The notes under the pieces are model-generated. The model was given only the letters and a program-made list of their open reading frames with translations, was not told the origin of the DNA and searched no databases. A DNA stretch of 64,000 bases from Grammothele lineata (taxonomy: Eukaryota > Basidiomycota > Agaricomycetes > Polyporales > Polyporaceae), in NCBI GenBank assembly GCA_002150815.3, contig NDFF03000013.1:124001-188000 (forward strand), read 5' to 3'. Shown here in pieces: positions 11,445-22,875 of this stretch (within the stretch, counting starts at the first letter, position 1; each line of letters opens with the position of its first letter). The translations under genes were made by a program, and so were the position numbers.

Positions 11445-14400
11445 TCACCGCCTCCACGCGCTCGGGGCGCGCTCACCGACTGGCGTCGCGGTCGCCTCAC
11501 GCGCCTTCTGCGCCGTGATGTACATCGCCATGACCTCCTCGACGTTGGCGCCTCCGCGCCCACCGCGGCCGAGCGCATCGCGGGCCATCGCGTCGAACAT
11601 GTCGAAACCTTCGTCACCACCCATACCACCCGGGCCGCCGGCGGATGGGCCGCCCCAGGCTGCGCGAGGGGCACTAGGTCCCACGCCGTATTGCGCAAAA
11701 CCGTGCTGCTGGTTGGGTGGGCTGGCACCGAAGCCAGCGAATCCACCGTACTGGTTGGGCGGGCTCGTCCCAAAGCCGGCTGAAGAGCCTCCACTGGGCC
11801 CGGCGCCCCAGCGCATCCACTCCCCGCCGCCTGCGCCTGCGCCCGGGCCCATGCCTATGCTCGAATTCATGGCAGCTGCCTTGGCAGGAGTTGGCGTAGC
11901 GCGTCCACGCGCAGGGCTCGCCGTGCGCCCGCGCTCCTTCTGCGGCTGGCCGCCCGTGCCGGCACCAAAGAGCGCCCACGGCGACCCGCCTGCAAGGGCT
12001 CCAAGCAGGCCTGCACCGAATCCGCTGGCGGTGGTGGTGGCGGCGCCATCTTCGTCTTCTTCCTCATCTTCCTCTTCGCTAAGGCCATCCCCGGCGCCAC
12101 CTTCGTCTTCTGACGACGAGCCCGCGAACCACGCGACGTAGTCTTTCCCAGTCGGCTCACGCGAGGGGGGTGGAGAGGGCGGTTCGGGAGAGTCGGGCTC
12201 TGGATCGGCAACCTGCCCGAGGCGCGAGGGGCGTGCAGGCGTATAAGCGTGCCTACTGCTTGAACGGGTCTGAATAGGAGGGGCGGCCCACATCCCAGCC
12301 GGGGGCGAGGGAGGCTTGACGGGAACAGTGGGCGGCGAGGGAGGCTTGGCAACAGGAGCTTCGCTCCCATTAGCGGCGGCGGCTTTCGCGGCCTTTGCAG
12401 CCTGCGCGGCCTCCCAGGGCGACATCCCAGCCGGAAGCTGAGCACCGCGAGCGGCCGTGGTAGGGGGCTGCGCGCTCTTCGCGGTGCCGACAATGGGGGC
12501 GTTCTTCGCGCCGGTAGAGGCGGGGCCCACCTTGGTGTTGATCGTGAGAGGCGGGGCAGGCGACGCGGAGCGAACGGGGATAGCGGCAGAGACCTTCGCT
12601 GCTGCACCCCACGCAGCCGGGGCCGGAGAGGCCTTCTTCTCAGCTGCAGGCGCGGCTTTCGGGACGGGAGCAGCCACCTTGGGAGCGGGAGTCGAGCGAC
12701 CGTTAGCCGCAGCAACCTTGGCCTCAGCAGCCTTCTTCGCCTTCCGCTTGGCCGCCTTACCCTTGAGTGGGACCTCGATGACCTCGTCGACATCCGGTTC
12801 CGGCTCGCGTTCCGGCTCTGGATCTGGTTCGACAGCGCTCCACGCCATCTCTGGCTCCGGCTCGGGAATAGCGGCGACGCGCACACCATCATCGGGGAAC
12901 GCGCCAGGGAACGCACCGGGAGGTTGGGGCGCGCGCGAACCGGCTACCATTGGCGTAGGATCACTGTCATGGTGTCCGCTGGAGCCGCTACTGTCCAAAC
13001 CACGCTTGCAAAGCTCGTCGTGCAGGAGCTTGTCGCGGCGTTGGACGATGTCGCGGGCGGTCTGCTCCATCATGACTGTATGCGCCCGAATGAGCCACTC
13101 GCGTTCGCCCGTCGATGAGGGCTTGCGGAGCTGTCGCGCCAGCTCCGCGTCCGCCTCACCCGCCTTCTCGTGGAATTGCCGGATCGAGGTAGCGAAGAGG
13201 TTATCGACAATCTTGACGAACGCGGCGTCAGCGGCTGCGGCGGCGCCAAGTGAGGTCATAGCCAGGGAGATCGGAACGGGATACGTGAGAAGGCCATGTG
13301 AAGGGGGAGTGAAGGCGGGTGCCGATGGAGGAGAGGCCGATCGCTGGGTCTTGGATGCCGAATGCGTAGTGTGAACGGCCGGATGGGTGGGTTGTGGAGG
13401 CGCGGGCGCAAACCCTGCTCTAGACGGAGCACGGAGGTCCTCAAGAATCGGACCATTTTGCTTGGCTGCCCAGGCCGATACGGGAGTCTGCTAGGCTCGT
13501 TGAGCGCATACACCGGCACGTCTTATCGAAACATACATACCATAGGCTCTTCAGGCACCTCGGTCACCGTCACATGCCGGGGGGCAGATCCCCACGAACC
13601 CCACGCGGACTGGGACTGCGCTGTGGCCTTTCCCTTTTGGGCGGCCGCTGATTGGGCAGCCTGCGCTGAGCGCGCAGCGAAGGCTTTGGCGGCGTTGAGA
13701 GGTGCCTGCTCTGTCTCCACGGCCGTCCGTCCGGAGAGCGTCGCGGCGACCGGCACCGGAGCGTTGATGTGGGCGGGGGTGGGTGTCTCGTCGGGTTCCT
13801 CCCAGGAGAGGACCTGTTCGACGGCGGCCATCTCCTCCGGGGTGATGTCCATCCAGTCCTCGGCCTCAAGACCAGCCTTTTCGAGACGCGACTCCCACTC
13901 TTTACGCGCTTCCATGGCGAAGTCTCGACGAACGGTGTTGACAATCTGGTCGCGGTCTGCGTCCGAGATCGACTTGCTTTTCGTACGCGAGTTTGTTTCC
14001 GCGGTCACGAAGAGCATCTTGAGCTGATGGGCAACTTCGAGCTGCTGATGAGCGACCCATGTGCGCTCGAACTCTTTCCATTCGGCACGGACACGGTCGG
14101 CGCGAGTGACGACGGGGCGTTGCGAGGCGGCCGCTGCAGCGCGCAGTCCAAAGACGCCCTTCTGATTCTGACTCGAGGATGGAAGTTGGGGGGCAGGCGC
14201 AGGGACAGCGAATGATGTCGGAGGCGATACGGAGGGTTTCGCAGGAGCCAGAGAGGCTTTGGGTTGTGGGCCAGCAAGCTTGGGCTGCGGCGCGACATTT
14301 TGGGAAGGCGGCGCGGCCTTCGGAGGCGGCACGGCGACTTTTGGAGGAGGAGAGACTCTGGAGGGCATCGCAGTGGCGGGGGCAGGGGGAGTCACCGCTG

Positions 14401-14458
14401 AGGCTTTGGGCAGGGCAGAGGGTTTGGGGGCGTTGGACGCCTTGCGCTTGCGGTTCAT
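11445..14458 (-). CDS. Large Pro/Ala-rich intrinsically disordered protein, two exons
   Basis: Exon 1 is 14458-13541 (306 codons) and exon 2 is 13487-11445 (680 codons plus stop), joined in phase 0 by a 53-nt GTATGT...CTAGCAG intron, giving 986 aa. The two parts look like separate genes until the splice is made; the frame stays open across the join. Residues 1-110 are Pro/Ala/Lys-rich. A charged helical block follows (EWKEFERTWVAHQQLEVAHQ, then a region rich in Arg, Asp and Glu). A second helical block, VKIVDNLFATSIRQFHEKAG through RDIVQRRDKLLHDEL, lies early in exon 2. The rest is low-complexity: a PEPEPE segment, Lys/Ala-rich runs, a SSSEDEGG acidic patch, and Gly-rich FGASPPNQ-type repeats. 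No known domain was recognised; a fungal-specific scaffold or regulatory protein is a guess. Confidence 0.75.
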
Positions 14459-15598
14459 GTTGGGCTAAGAGTGGCAGAGAGCGGGAGAGACCTGGAGAGG
14501 CAGAAAGGTCGGATGGCAGAGCGGGAGGGCGCGAAGACTTGCGGCAACATAGAACTGAGCGGAGGACGAGGAGGATGAGAAGAGAGAGCCTTGACTCACG
14601 CGCAAAATCACCCAACGAGAGTCGGCGTTCCCCGGCTGAAGAAAAACTCCGATTGTCTCGATTGGGCATCTTCGGCTCGTGTCCCTTTGTCTGCACCCTC
14701 CTCCCCTCCCGTCCTGCCCCGACTCTCACAGTTGCGCCTCGTCGTATCGCCGGCGGCGCAATGCGAACCACACAGTTCTTCTCCGAGCATAGGAACGGCG
14801 TGCGGCCTCACCTGACCTGGTCTTGGGACTCCCAGCTAGGCGGCTACACTGTCAACTAGCGAAGCGCCGCTGCACGACTCCAGGCTTCAGCGCCAGCCTC
14901 AGCTGCGGTAGCGAAGAGAGGCCTTAGCGCCGACGGCGACCCTCGCTCTCACCGTACAAGCGCTTTCTCGACGTTGGTGAGCGAGCCGAGACTGCAATCA
15001 AGACAACCTCCGACATTAGAGGAGGTTAGGCGTATCGTCGGCAGCATGGCGGTCGGCCACGTTTCGATCATCCCGCGATCGTCTACTCTTCCCCTCGACC
15101 CAGGACTCGTCTTCGATTCCACATATTACAGCCTTCCGCGACTCGTGGTGGACCGGCTGGACTCATACCTGTGCTCCTGTGCCGCCTCGCGAGGTTTGCG
15201 CGTTGTAGTGCACGTGTGCGGGAGATATAAGCATTAGCTGAGTGCGCGCGTGAGGCCAGCCGGAGCCGTCGCTGTCGGAGGTCTGCCTAGGTCTGCGCGC
15301 GCAGCCTACTGGGCCGTGTGGCGGCGGGCGTTCAGTATGACGAGCGTCATAGGCCCCTTACGCCGGGGCTATGACGTCGTCTCCCTCCAGTCGCCGTCGA
15401 GCTCCGAGGCCCGACGCTGACAATCCCTCTCATATCCGCTAGCTTCGATCGCCATTTTAGCTGACACCGCGCCCCGCGCTCCGCACATATAAGCTCACAT
15501 CCGTGCCGCGACGCTTCCCGCATTCCACCTCACGACATTCACGACTCCAGTGCCTCCGATCGTTGTCCTCCGTCTAATCGGGACTCTATCCCCCCAGC
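14459..15598. other. Intergenic region between divergent genes
   Basis: Lies between the 5' end of the large minus-strand gene and the + strand proteolipid gene, so it must hold both promoters. A second TATA-like element (AGATATAAGC) occurs at about 15,224. No supported coding sequence was seen. Confidence 0.4.
15488..15493 (+). promoter_or_regulatory. TATA box of the PMP3-type gene
   Basis: Reads CATATAAGC about 110 nt upstream of the ATG at 15599, on the same strand. Confidence 0.5.
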
Positions 15599-16047
15599 AT
15601 GGCTCCTCCATCCCCTACAAGCGACGTCCTCCTCTATTTTCTCGCGTTGTAAGTGTATTTCGGGTGGATAACGCCCTTCGCTCGCGCGCTTACTCGTGCG
15701 GGATCGCTGACATCACTCGGCCGTAGGTTTGTACCCCCAGCCGCGGTGTTCTTCAGTGAGTCATGCTGTATCTTGGGTGTTCACAGCAATGCTAATCTCT
15801 CTGTCTTCCCTCAGAGCGGGGCGTTAAGGCTGGTCAGCCCTGTTATTTTGTACCTCATTGGAGGACATTAATCCCGACATGATTACGTTGTATATGCAGA
15901 CTTTTGGATCAACATCCTACTATGGATCCTAGGTTGGATACCCGGCGTCATACACGCCTGGTGAGTTATTCTCGTCGCATCATTGGGGGCCGATACTAAT
16001 AGAGATTCTAAAGGTGGATCATCTCGCGCAGCGAAGGTGCCATGTGA
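15599..16047 (+). CDS. PMP3: PMP3-family plasma membrane proteolipid (UPF0057)
   Basis: Five exons: 15599-15648, 15727-15755, 15815-15832, 15900-15960 and 16014-16047, all with GT-AG borders and matching phases. They give a protein of about 63 aa. Two hydrophobic helices are visible: DVLLYFLALFVPPAAVFF, then a short basic loop KRGVKAD, then FWINILLWILGWIPGVIHAW. The PPAAVF, INILL and GxIPGxIHA signatures are diagnostic of this family. Known members are small integral plasma-membrane proteins that influence membrane potential and tolerance to Na+ and other cations. The C-terminal tail WIISRSEGAM is hydrophilic. Exon 3 is only 18 nt. The gene is spread over almost 450 nt for under 200 coding nucleotides. 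The start follows a TATA box by 110 nt. Confidence 0.93.
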
Positions 16048-17086
16048 CGGACCTGTTGTTTCCGAGCTGCTCCTCTTTACCATGTATTTCTGTAATGTAT
16101 ACCGCCTCCGTCTGCATAATGCCACGCAAGTTTGTGATGTATAAAGGACTCACTACAATGTGACGTGTGAGCGGCCTACCTCTTGATTCGTCGTGGCCGT
16201 CAGTCCTCGCGCGATGCCAGTTTATATTCTTTCTGTAGTGTATGTACCTCTGCTTTCGAACAGCTTAAACAAGACGACTCTGACGCCATTTTCTATCAAA
16301 TCCAGCATACACGGATGCTAGCTCAAAGTTCTACACCCGCTCGAAATAGCCCTGGCTTCAGTATGTCTCCTCGTTAGAAACTCTCATCCCCTACTACTTA
16401 GGTGCATATCGCAATTGTGACGACGGGTGCTCATATACCTTCTTGTATGCGCGTAGGCCCGTCGGAACAATATCTATCCGTTGTCCTATGCCTGCAGAAG
16501 CACGTACCCGCTCGATCCCGGAGCACGGACGCTACCTTTTTGGAGTAGCGCACTGGTATCGCGACCTACAAGCCAACATAAGGCGTACTCGAAGGTCGAC
16601 GCCACAAGGCGTTGCTGCGGAAGCCACATGCCAACTGCATCGTCTAACCTATGATGTCCTCCTCAATGATAGAGTTTGGCCATGGCATGTTGATTGACGG
16701 AGTAGGAAACAAGAACGATACATCAAGAGAAACGACAGTGTGGTTCGGCTTACAACGGAGCTTGAGAAACGGGCGATAGCAGGAGAGCAGGGATACAAGG
16801 TAAGTAGGGCGACAATTTGTGGACACAACAGAGATGGCTGATCCTTCAGTAGAGAGCAGGGGAGTGGAATGACAAGGAGCGTGATGCATACGGGGCGTGC
16901 AAGGTCGTGAAGAAATGATGTACGGCGAAAATGAAGGTGGTCAAGTAGGGATATTTCCCAATCTTGGTTCTGACGGTGCCAGTCTCGGATATCCGCGTCT
17001 TGGAGTCCTACCATGCCGCATAAAGGTAAGTCGCACGGACAAGCCATACAACTCAAACGAACTTTACTGACCTTGAGCTCGGGTGG
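16048..17086. other. Intergenic region, convergent genes
   Basis: Holds the 3' flanks of the PMP3-type gene and of the minus-strand gene ending at 17087. A minus-strand open frame at 16,649-17,056 has no recognisable protein features and is more likely 3' UTR or chance. Confidence 0.35.
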
Positions 17087-17668
17087 TCAGAATCCCCGCA
17101 CGCGCATCCGAAGCTCGCACGTATCCTCGTCCTCCTCAGGGAGGTCCTCCTCCCCGATAGTTCCCGTGCGCGTCAGGTCCGCCACGTACGCATCCCGGAG
17201 CCGGCGATACGCCTCCGAATTCCTTCCCGGGCTTCCCCCCATGTCGAAGTTCGTCGCCGGGGTGAGCGGGCCGAGGCGCGCCGCCGGGGGCGGGGGTGGC
17301 GTCGAGGAGCGCCATGGCGCGCGATCGTCCGTCGCGCGCGCGACGTCCTCCTGCCGCCCGCGCGGGAGGGGCGCAAAGCGCACGCGGTTAGGGCTCCTCG
17401 TCGGAGACTGCGCTCGGGAAGCGGAGTTGGTAGAGTCGAAGGCGGGCCCGTGGTGGTTAGGGCGCGCCGGGCGCGGAGGGGTTACGGGCCCCGGCGGGGG
17501 CGGTATCACTGGAATGGGAAAGTCGACGGGGGTATTGGGCGTGCTGGGGCTAGTTGCGGTGGAGGAAGAAGTGGATGAGGATGGAGAGGTGGGGTTGATG
17601 AGGATGGATCTGGTAGTGCGCGGGTCGTCGGCGCGGGGGGCCGGCGGGGTGGTCGGGGTGATCGACAT
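17087..17668 (-). CDS. Pro/Ser/Thr-rich protein of unknown function
   Basis: Single exon, 193 aa. The N-terminal two-thirds is a disordered Pro/Thr/Ser-rich stretch. A basic element follows (SPTRSPNRVRFAPLPRGRQED), then a Pro run. The C-terminal part looks structured or interaction-prone: FDMGGSPGRNSEAYRRLRDA followed by YVADLTRTG and an acidic patch EEDLPEEDEDTCEL. The NRVRFAPLP-type motif resembles basic-hydrophobic docking motifs such as PP1-binding RVxF; this is only a resemblance. No family was assigned. The opposite strand is also open because of composition, but its product lacks any plausible feature. Confidence 0.6.
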   Translation of the reverse strand: MSITPTTPPAPRADDPRTTRSILINPTSPSSSTSSSTATSPSTPNTPVDFPIPVIPPPPGPVTPPRPARPNHHGPAFDSTNSASRAQSPTRSPNRVRFAPLPRGRQEDVARATDDRAPWRSSTPPPPPAARLGPLTPATNFDMGGSPGRNSEAYRRLRDAYVADLTRTGTIGEEDLPEEDEDTCELRMRVRGF

Positions 17669-18495
17669 GGTCGGGATGGTGTTGAGTGTGCAAGCCTGAG
17701 GGTCGATCTTTTGGTGTACGGGAGACGGAGAAGCTTGATAGTGAAGCTTGAAGCCGCTCGCCGCGTTTTTGAAGATGAGGGAGATGGTGCTCTGGGTGGT
17801 CGGTGGTCAAGAGTGCGAGTGCGGTCTTAGCCGATGGTTGGACTTTTTGTAGGGACATTTAAGCGAACCTCGACCCCTGCCATATTGAGAGTCTTAGGCA
17901 TGGTCATGCTAGTAAGCACGATCGCACGCTAGATTGGGTGCCCTTTTGTTCTCAGTGCACGACACTTTAGTTTGTGATGATGGCTTATTTATTCGCTCCA
18001 GGCTCGCTGCCCATCCGGTTGTTTCTGTGTACTTGCCTTGCGATTGCTTTACTGTGCGAGTTCCAAATTATAGAAACATTGATTCAGCCGTAGTGGTGAC
18101 ATACAATGAAATAAAAGTGAATTTCAACATATGCGACTGGAACATGGCATGTCCGAAGACTACAGTAGGGTACATTTCAAAGTGATGAGTGGTGGCGAAT
18201 CAGGAGTGTCATCTAAGGGGATGGTAATGAGACATGTAGGATTAGTCTGGAAGAACACAAGGACGAGATATTGGTAGACCATCACACGAGAGTGGCATTA
18301 ATACTATGAACAGGGGGCCGGGTGTAATGATTTCCTAGGCACATTTCGTGATGAGCACGGCGCGCAGGTTCACTCGCCGAGGTAAAAGGTACACACCTTA
18401 GGGTTCTATCGACCATGAGCATGAACCAAAATCATCATGCATTCATCGCCTCTACTGACTCAATATCGTCCTGAGGCCCCCACTATTCGCTCAAG
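17669..18495. other. Intergenic region
   Basis: AT-richer than its surroundings from about 17,900 to 18,350. No supported gene was seen. It includes the promoter side of the gene starting at 17668 and the 3' flank of the gene ending at 18496. Confidence 0.35.
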
Positions 18496-19344
18496 TTAGG
18501 CCGGCTCGAAGAGATGTGTGAAGTCGAACAGTGTGTCAGGGAAGGGATCATCGCCTGTGGACGTTGAGTAAGCACGACGTGCATAAAATAACGCCAGATA
18601 GGGAAAAGTAATGAGCTTACGATAGATAGACTCGACGTCTGAGTCGTCCCAGTCGCCATCATACCCCTCTGAATCAATGTCCGACGTCACATATTCGTCT
18701 TCGCCGCATTCATCATATTCTTCTTCATAATCGACTTCTTCATCGTCATCGTCCTCCTCTTCTTCGTCGTCGCGATCGTCGTCGTCCTCGCCTGAGGAAT
18801 AGTCGTCGTCGAAATTGTAGAAGGCTACTGGGACTTGGACCTCATCGAAAATCGATTGCAGAAACGTTTCTAACGAGAAGGATCCGGAAGACGACGGAGC
18901 ACGAAGCTCGTCGGACCTGAGATACTGATCGTCCTCATAGATGGGGAAGGGACGATACATGGGCCAATCGTCACAGGGGTTGATGAACTTGAAAGGACCG
19001 AGAGACTCGAACTCCGAGTTCACCCAACACCGGGGACACATGCTGCAAAAGTAAGAAGGATTGGTAAGAAGGACGCCAAAGTTGAGAAGCGGGACTCTGA
19101 AGGGACATGTCGGTGGCGAATACGACTTACATTTATACAGGGTGCCACCGTGACGGGTAGAGAAGCTGATGGCAGTCACTTCGGCGGACACCAGTCCTCT
19201 TTGGGCATACAAAAGTTCAAATAAATGTGTATCCGCGTCATGTGCATATGGACTTCTACGCATCATCGTGATTTGCAATGCTGGGCTACGAAGGTACTGG
19301 AATACTGCGGCACTGTGAGCGTGGGCCTGGGGGGCCGTCGCCAT
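18496..19344 (-). CDS. Protein with very acidic tail, unknown function; exon structure uncertain
   Basis: An open frame of 282 codons. The upstream part (HLFELLYAQRGLVSAEV...) is followed by a CxxC motif (MCPRCW), a structured-looking segment (FKFINPCDDWPMYRPFPIYE) and a run of about 50 residues that is mostly Asp and Glu. The end is DDPFPDTLFDFTHLFEPA. A 3' intron is well supported (GTAAGC...CCACAG, keeping frame, joining ESIYR to DDPFP). A second strong GTAAGT...TTTGCAG pair lies just before MCPRCW, but splicing there breaks the frame in my reading. Either the true start is the ATG of MCPRCW near 19,044 or the 5' part differs. The family is unknown. Confidence 0.45.
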   Translation of the reverse strand: MATAPQAHAHSAAVFQYLRSPALQITMMRRSPYAHDADTHLFELLYAQRGLVSAEVTAISFSTRHGGTLYKCKSYSPPTCPFRVPLLNFGVLLTNPSYFCSMCPRCWVNSEFESLGPFKFINPCDDWPMYRPFPIYEDDQYLRSDELRAPSSSGSFSLETFLQSIFDEVQVPVAFYNFDDDYSSGEDDDDRDDEEEEDDDDEEVDYEEEYDECGEDEYVTSDIDSEGYDGDWDDSDVESIYRKLITFPYLALFYARRAYSTSTGDDPFPDTLFDFTHLFEPA

Positions 19345-20487
19345 CCGTTGGGCATTCGGCTTTCATTGTTGTCCGGGATCAGTCCAAGACCAATGCCACA
19401 GAAGGAGGGAAGCGATATCTTGATTATCACTCGTGCAATCGATGTGCTGCGGGACAATGGAAGTCAGGGTGTGAGTCGGAAATGGGTTCGGTTCAACTGA
19501 GGCAACCCCGGCGCGCGCTGCGCTGTCGTTAAGCGGTCGGAGTTATGCACAGACGCTCACCGAGACCTTCAAATTCTCGGTCCAGTAGTGCACGTATTCG
19601 AGCGTATCCAGAAATTGTCAGAGCCGTTGATACAGAAAAAAGTGCATACCTCAACGCATGCCATTTCTGCTTCTGACTCTTGGTAAGAAGACCAGGGACT
19701 CGTCCAAAATGCGACTCGGCGCAGACGGGGTTCGCCGGCCGGATGATATTTGGTAACGGAGATCGCGATAGGAATCTGCGATACCACCCGCCGGACGGTT
19801 CATCATAGTCTCGTACCCGACCACGTTAATTCGCACCCCGCCACCACAAGCCACGCGGGGTCATAGGGCATCCATACTGTTCCGTCACATTGTCCTCCCG
19901 CCCGACAGGAACGTTCGCCATGTCGCTGGTTCAACGCTGAATACTTACCCATTGTCTGTGTGATGACGATCATAGCCGAGATACTGCTCCCGTACGCCCT
20001 CAGCCCTAGCGGCCGAAAGAGGGTCGGAGGCACCACTCGAGAGCCGTTCATTCACAGTAAGGTGTGTACGGGAAGCGAGTTGCCGCAAGTCCCCCCCGGA
20101 ATTCGGTACTATATCACCAGACTTGCGAACAAGATGGCGGGAATCTCATTTGGCGACACTAGCACAAAAGGATAACTGACGAGGAAGGATAGTAGTACTA
20201 AGAGTTGTGTACTATATTCTTCGCATGAGGTGATAGACGAGATTATGAATTGGCGAGAATATGTGCTATGATACAGTCCGAGACCGTGAATGCGTGATAC
20301 GATGTGCAAACTTGAACGAGACTACATTCAATAACGATGTGAAAGCAAAGTGATTGGGGATCAAGAGCAAAGACCAGGGGTGTGCGCCGTTGCGCAGTGG
20401 TGAGTCTACGGATAGAAGGCATCAGTACAACGAAGTCAATCGCTGTATTTGTGACCATCACACTCACCTAAAAACTCCTGCATGCAG
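19345..20487. other. Intergenic region
   Basis: Short open frames on both strands without recognisable content; nothing supported. Scattered donor and acceptor-like sites were seen but no consistent exon chain. Confidence 0.35.
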
Positions 20488-20958
20488 TCATTCCCAGTTG
20501 GTGAGGTGCATACCAGGGTCGGTAAAGTGGAGACCATGTTTAAGCTCGATTGAGTCCAAACTGACATCCATGAAGACGTTGGTCATTCCACCCCGTCGCT
20601 CATCGCGAGTACGCGCTCGCAACGGCGTGTAAAGCTGGCCATTGAGTGAAGAAAGGGGAGCGCGTTTTCGGCGGGGTGGGCGGCGAGTGCGTGCCTCGGT
20701 TACGGTGGTGCCGTTCACCCCTGCCTCGTCAACTGTGGTTTGGAGGCCGGGGGCTGGTGCGGTAGCGGCACGGCGGTTTGCACGTGCCGCAGCACGGTTG
20801 TTGCGGCGCGGCCCAGTGGGCGGCGGTGCGGTGTTTTCATCATCGTGAGCGGAAGGAGGGGGCGCAATGACTTCGGGTATAGGTGTAGGGGAAGGCCTAT
20901 GAGTCGTGTCGGCCATAGCGTTGCCTGGGCTGGATACTTCCTCGGTGGCGCCTGGCAT
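20488..20958 (-). CDS. Basic Pro/Ala-rich small protein of unknown function
   Basis: Single exon, 156 aa (or 141 aa from the second Met). It has a Pro-rich start (HRPSPTPIPEVIAPPPSAHDD), a basic Ala/Arg-rich middle (PRRNNRAAARANRRAATAP), a cluster RRPPRRKRAPLSSL, and a compact C-terminus (TNVFMDVSLDSIELKHGL followed by HFTDPGMHLTNWE). The basic clusters could act as nuclear localisation or nucleic-acid-binding segments; that is inference from composition. No family was recognised. Confidence 0.5.
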   Translation of the reverse strand: MPGATEEVSSPGNAMADTTHRPSPTPIPEVIAPPPSAHDDENTAPPPTGPRRNNRAAARANRRAATAPAPGLQTTVDEAGVNGTTVTEARTRRPPRRKRAPLSSLNGQLYTPLRARTRDERRGGMTNVFMDVSLDSIELKHGLHFTDPGMHLTNWE

Positions 20959-22875
20959 TGTAATACACGTTGGAACTGAGGGCTGATGTTGGAGTAAAAG
21001 TCTAGCAGTGGGCGAAGATCAAGTGTGGGTGGCCTCGACGATATGGTGAAGAAATGAGATGCTGGAGAGGTCGGAGACGCCGTGACGCGAACTGCCAAAC
21101 CGCGCCGTGGCTCGACGCGTAGCCGCCCACGCGAGCCACCTGCTCGACATCGGGCCGAAACCATCCTGTATCTCGACTCTTCTTCTTACCACGTTACTTC
21201 GCCTACTTTACGTCTAGCAAGGAAGAGTAGTGGTAATCCCAGTCGGACATCATGTGTAAGCATTGGACCATACGTTAGATCGTACACACCTGACACAAAG
21301 AAGCAGTACTGTCTCATTGAGTGCGGGACGTTTCATCAGATTCAAGTCGTTATTGAATTTCATAAATCGCGCCTCTACGAATGAGACGAGGTCATGCTTA
21401 AGGCTAAGATCGCGTGGCGTACAAGGGCGCGCTACAAAGGAAAGTGCAATCAAGACGTTGGCAGACTTACATGTACTGTCAATTATAGTACTGTTGTTTG
21501 AAGAAGCGCACAAACCGTAATGAACTCCATGTTAGCAGAGCTCATGATGCATTCACAGATCACTTTTCGAATGCTGTCCAAGAGTCAGGCCAATGGCAGC
21601 CACCCTGAGGTTGTAACTGCAGCGAAGGCAGGGGATACGAAGGTACCCGCGCTTGTGGACGTGAGTTCGATGTAATTGATGAAGACAACGCTAGGGAATC
21701 TTACAATCATTGCGACAGAAATCTTTCTGATGCCTCACAAAGTGCCATTGCCGGTGGGAGCGTTGAACCCGGTTAATGCGCTTTTCTTGTTCGACACTGG
21801 GCGTAGAATCGAATATTGCCTTTATCAAGTATACACTGGCTACTGTAGCAATATGGAGTGTAAGCAGGTATATATGGGGCTTTCATGATACTTCTACCGC
21901 ATCACAGTACTGAATGACTTCCTTGGCAGCTAGTCCTTCACTCTGATGATGACCTACTGTCCCCTTTCGGGTTACTCAGTCGAGACCACAGTGTGCTTGA
22001 GGGTGGAAGCACCACACCGCGACATGTGTTAACGCTTGTGCAAAACCTATCGCGGAAGGTTTCTAGAAACGCTGTGAGGCGATACCTATCAGCAATCACG
22101 GGGAACCTCTGCGCATGGTGCAAGACGAATGACACGTCAAAGCTTCGAGGTGTCGGAAGGTTGTAACGGATTGGTAACGGAGGGCACGGCGGAGCGAGGA
22201 TGGGGTAGGAGCAGACTCCTGAGACTCTCAGGTAAGAGGACCCACCTTATACTCCGTCGTGCTCTGAATACAAACTTGCTGCAGCGTCGTATATCACTTA
22301 TCGACCAATGCCGGTCGGAGTCGAAGGCGGCCTGGCGTGTGGGGGAAAAGACTTTCAGAAAATAGGGTTTCATGGCGTTTCAACGTCGCAACAAGTAGCT
22401 TTCGATGGTTTAAGAGAGCTGAGAATACGAGCTCGATGAACGTGGAACGGAATATGTAGGTGAGTCGGAGGACAGTGTCCGTCGCGACTCGCAACGCTGG
22501 TCCCACTGACGCCTAGTGATCACTTGCAGTGGTCGGGGGAGCACTTGTAACAGGACCTCTGCCACCGTGAAGAGATTTGGTGACCACGTGGCTGCCTAGC
22601 CTCCAGCGGCCCAGCCAAGCAAGGCGACACTCGACAAACCTGGCACAGCAAGCACAGCTTCTGAGGCGGATCTCAGAAATTTCTTCCGCTCGACGCCAAT
22701 CTCGCTCCGATCCGCCCTGCTGCGTGTTGCATTGTTCCACGATCCCGCGAAGTAGCCGCGACCTCTCCAGTACGTAAAACCCCTCTCCGCTCTGAGTGCT
22801 CGTTACTAGATCCCTTACATCTGGTCCGGGGGACCAGAGCCTCTGACGCCATCCTTGCTCCTTTGACGAAACGCC
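20959..22875. other. Intergenic region
   Basis: No supported gene over about 1.9 kb. The frame at 22,129-22,365 is open on both strands and has no recognisable features. The last few hundred bases must include the promoter of the methyltransferase gene that follows. Confidence 0.35.

Noticed and set aside
13523..14458. Separate 311-aa gene upstream of the frame starting at 13259
   Set aside because: A canonical GTATGT donor and CTAGCAG acceptor join it in phase to the downstream frame, so it is exon 1 of one gene.
19027..19131. GTAAGT...TTTGCAG intron in the acidic-tail gene
   Set aside because: The borders are good, but splicing shifts the frame to an early stop with every upstream phase I tried, so it is not included in the model.
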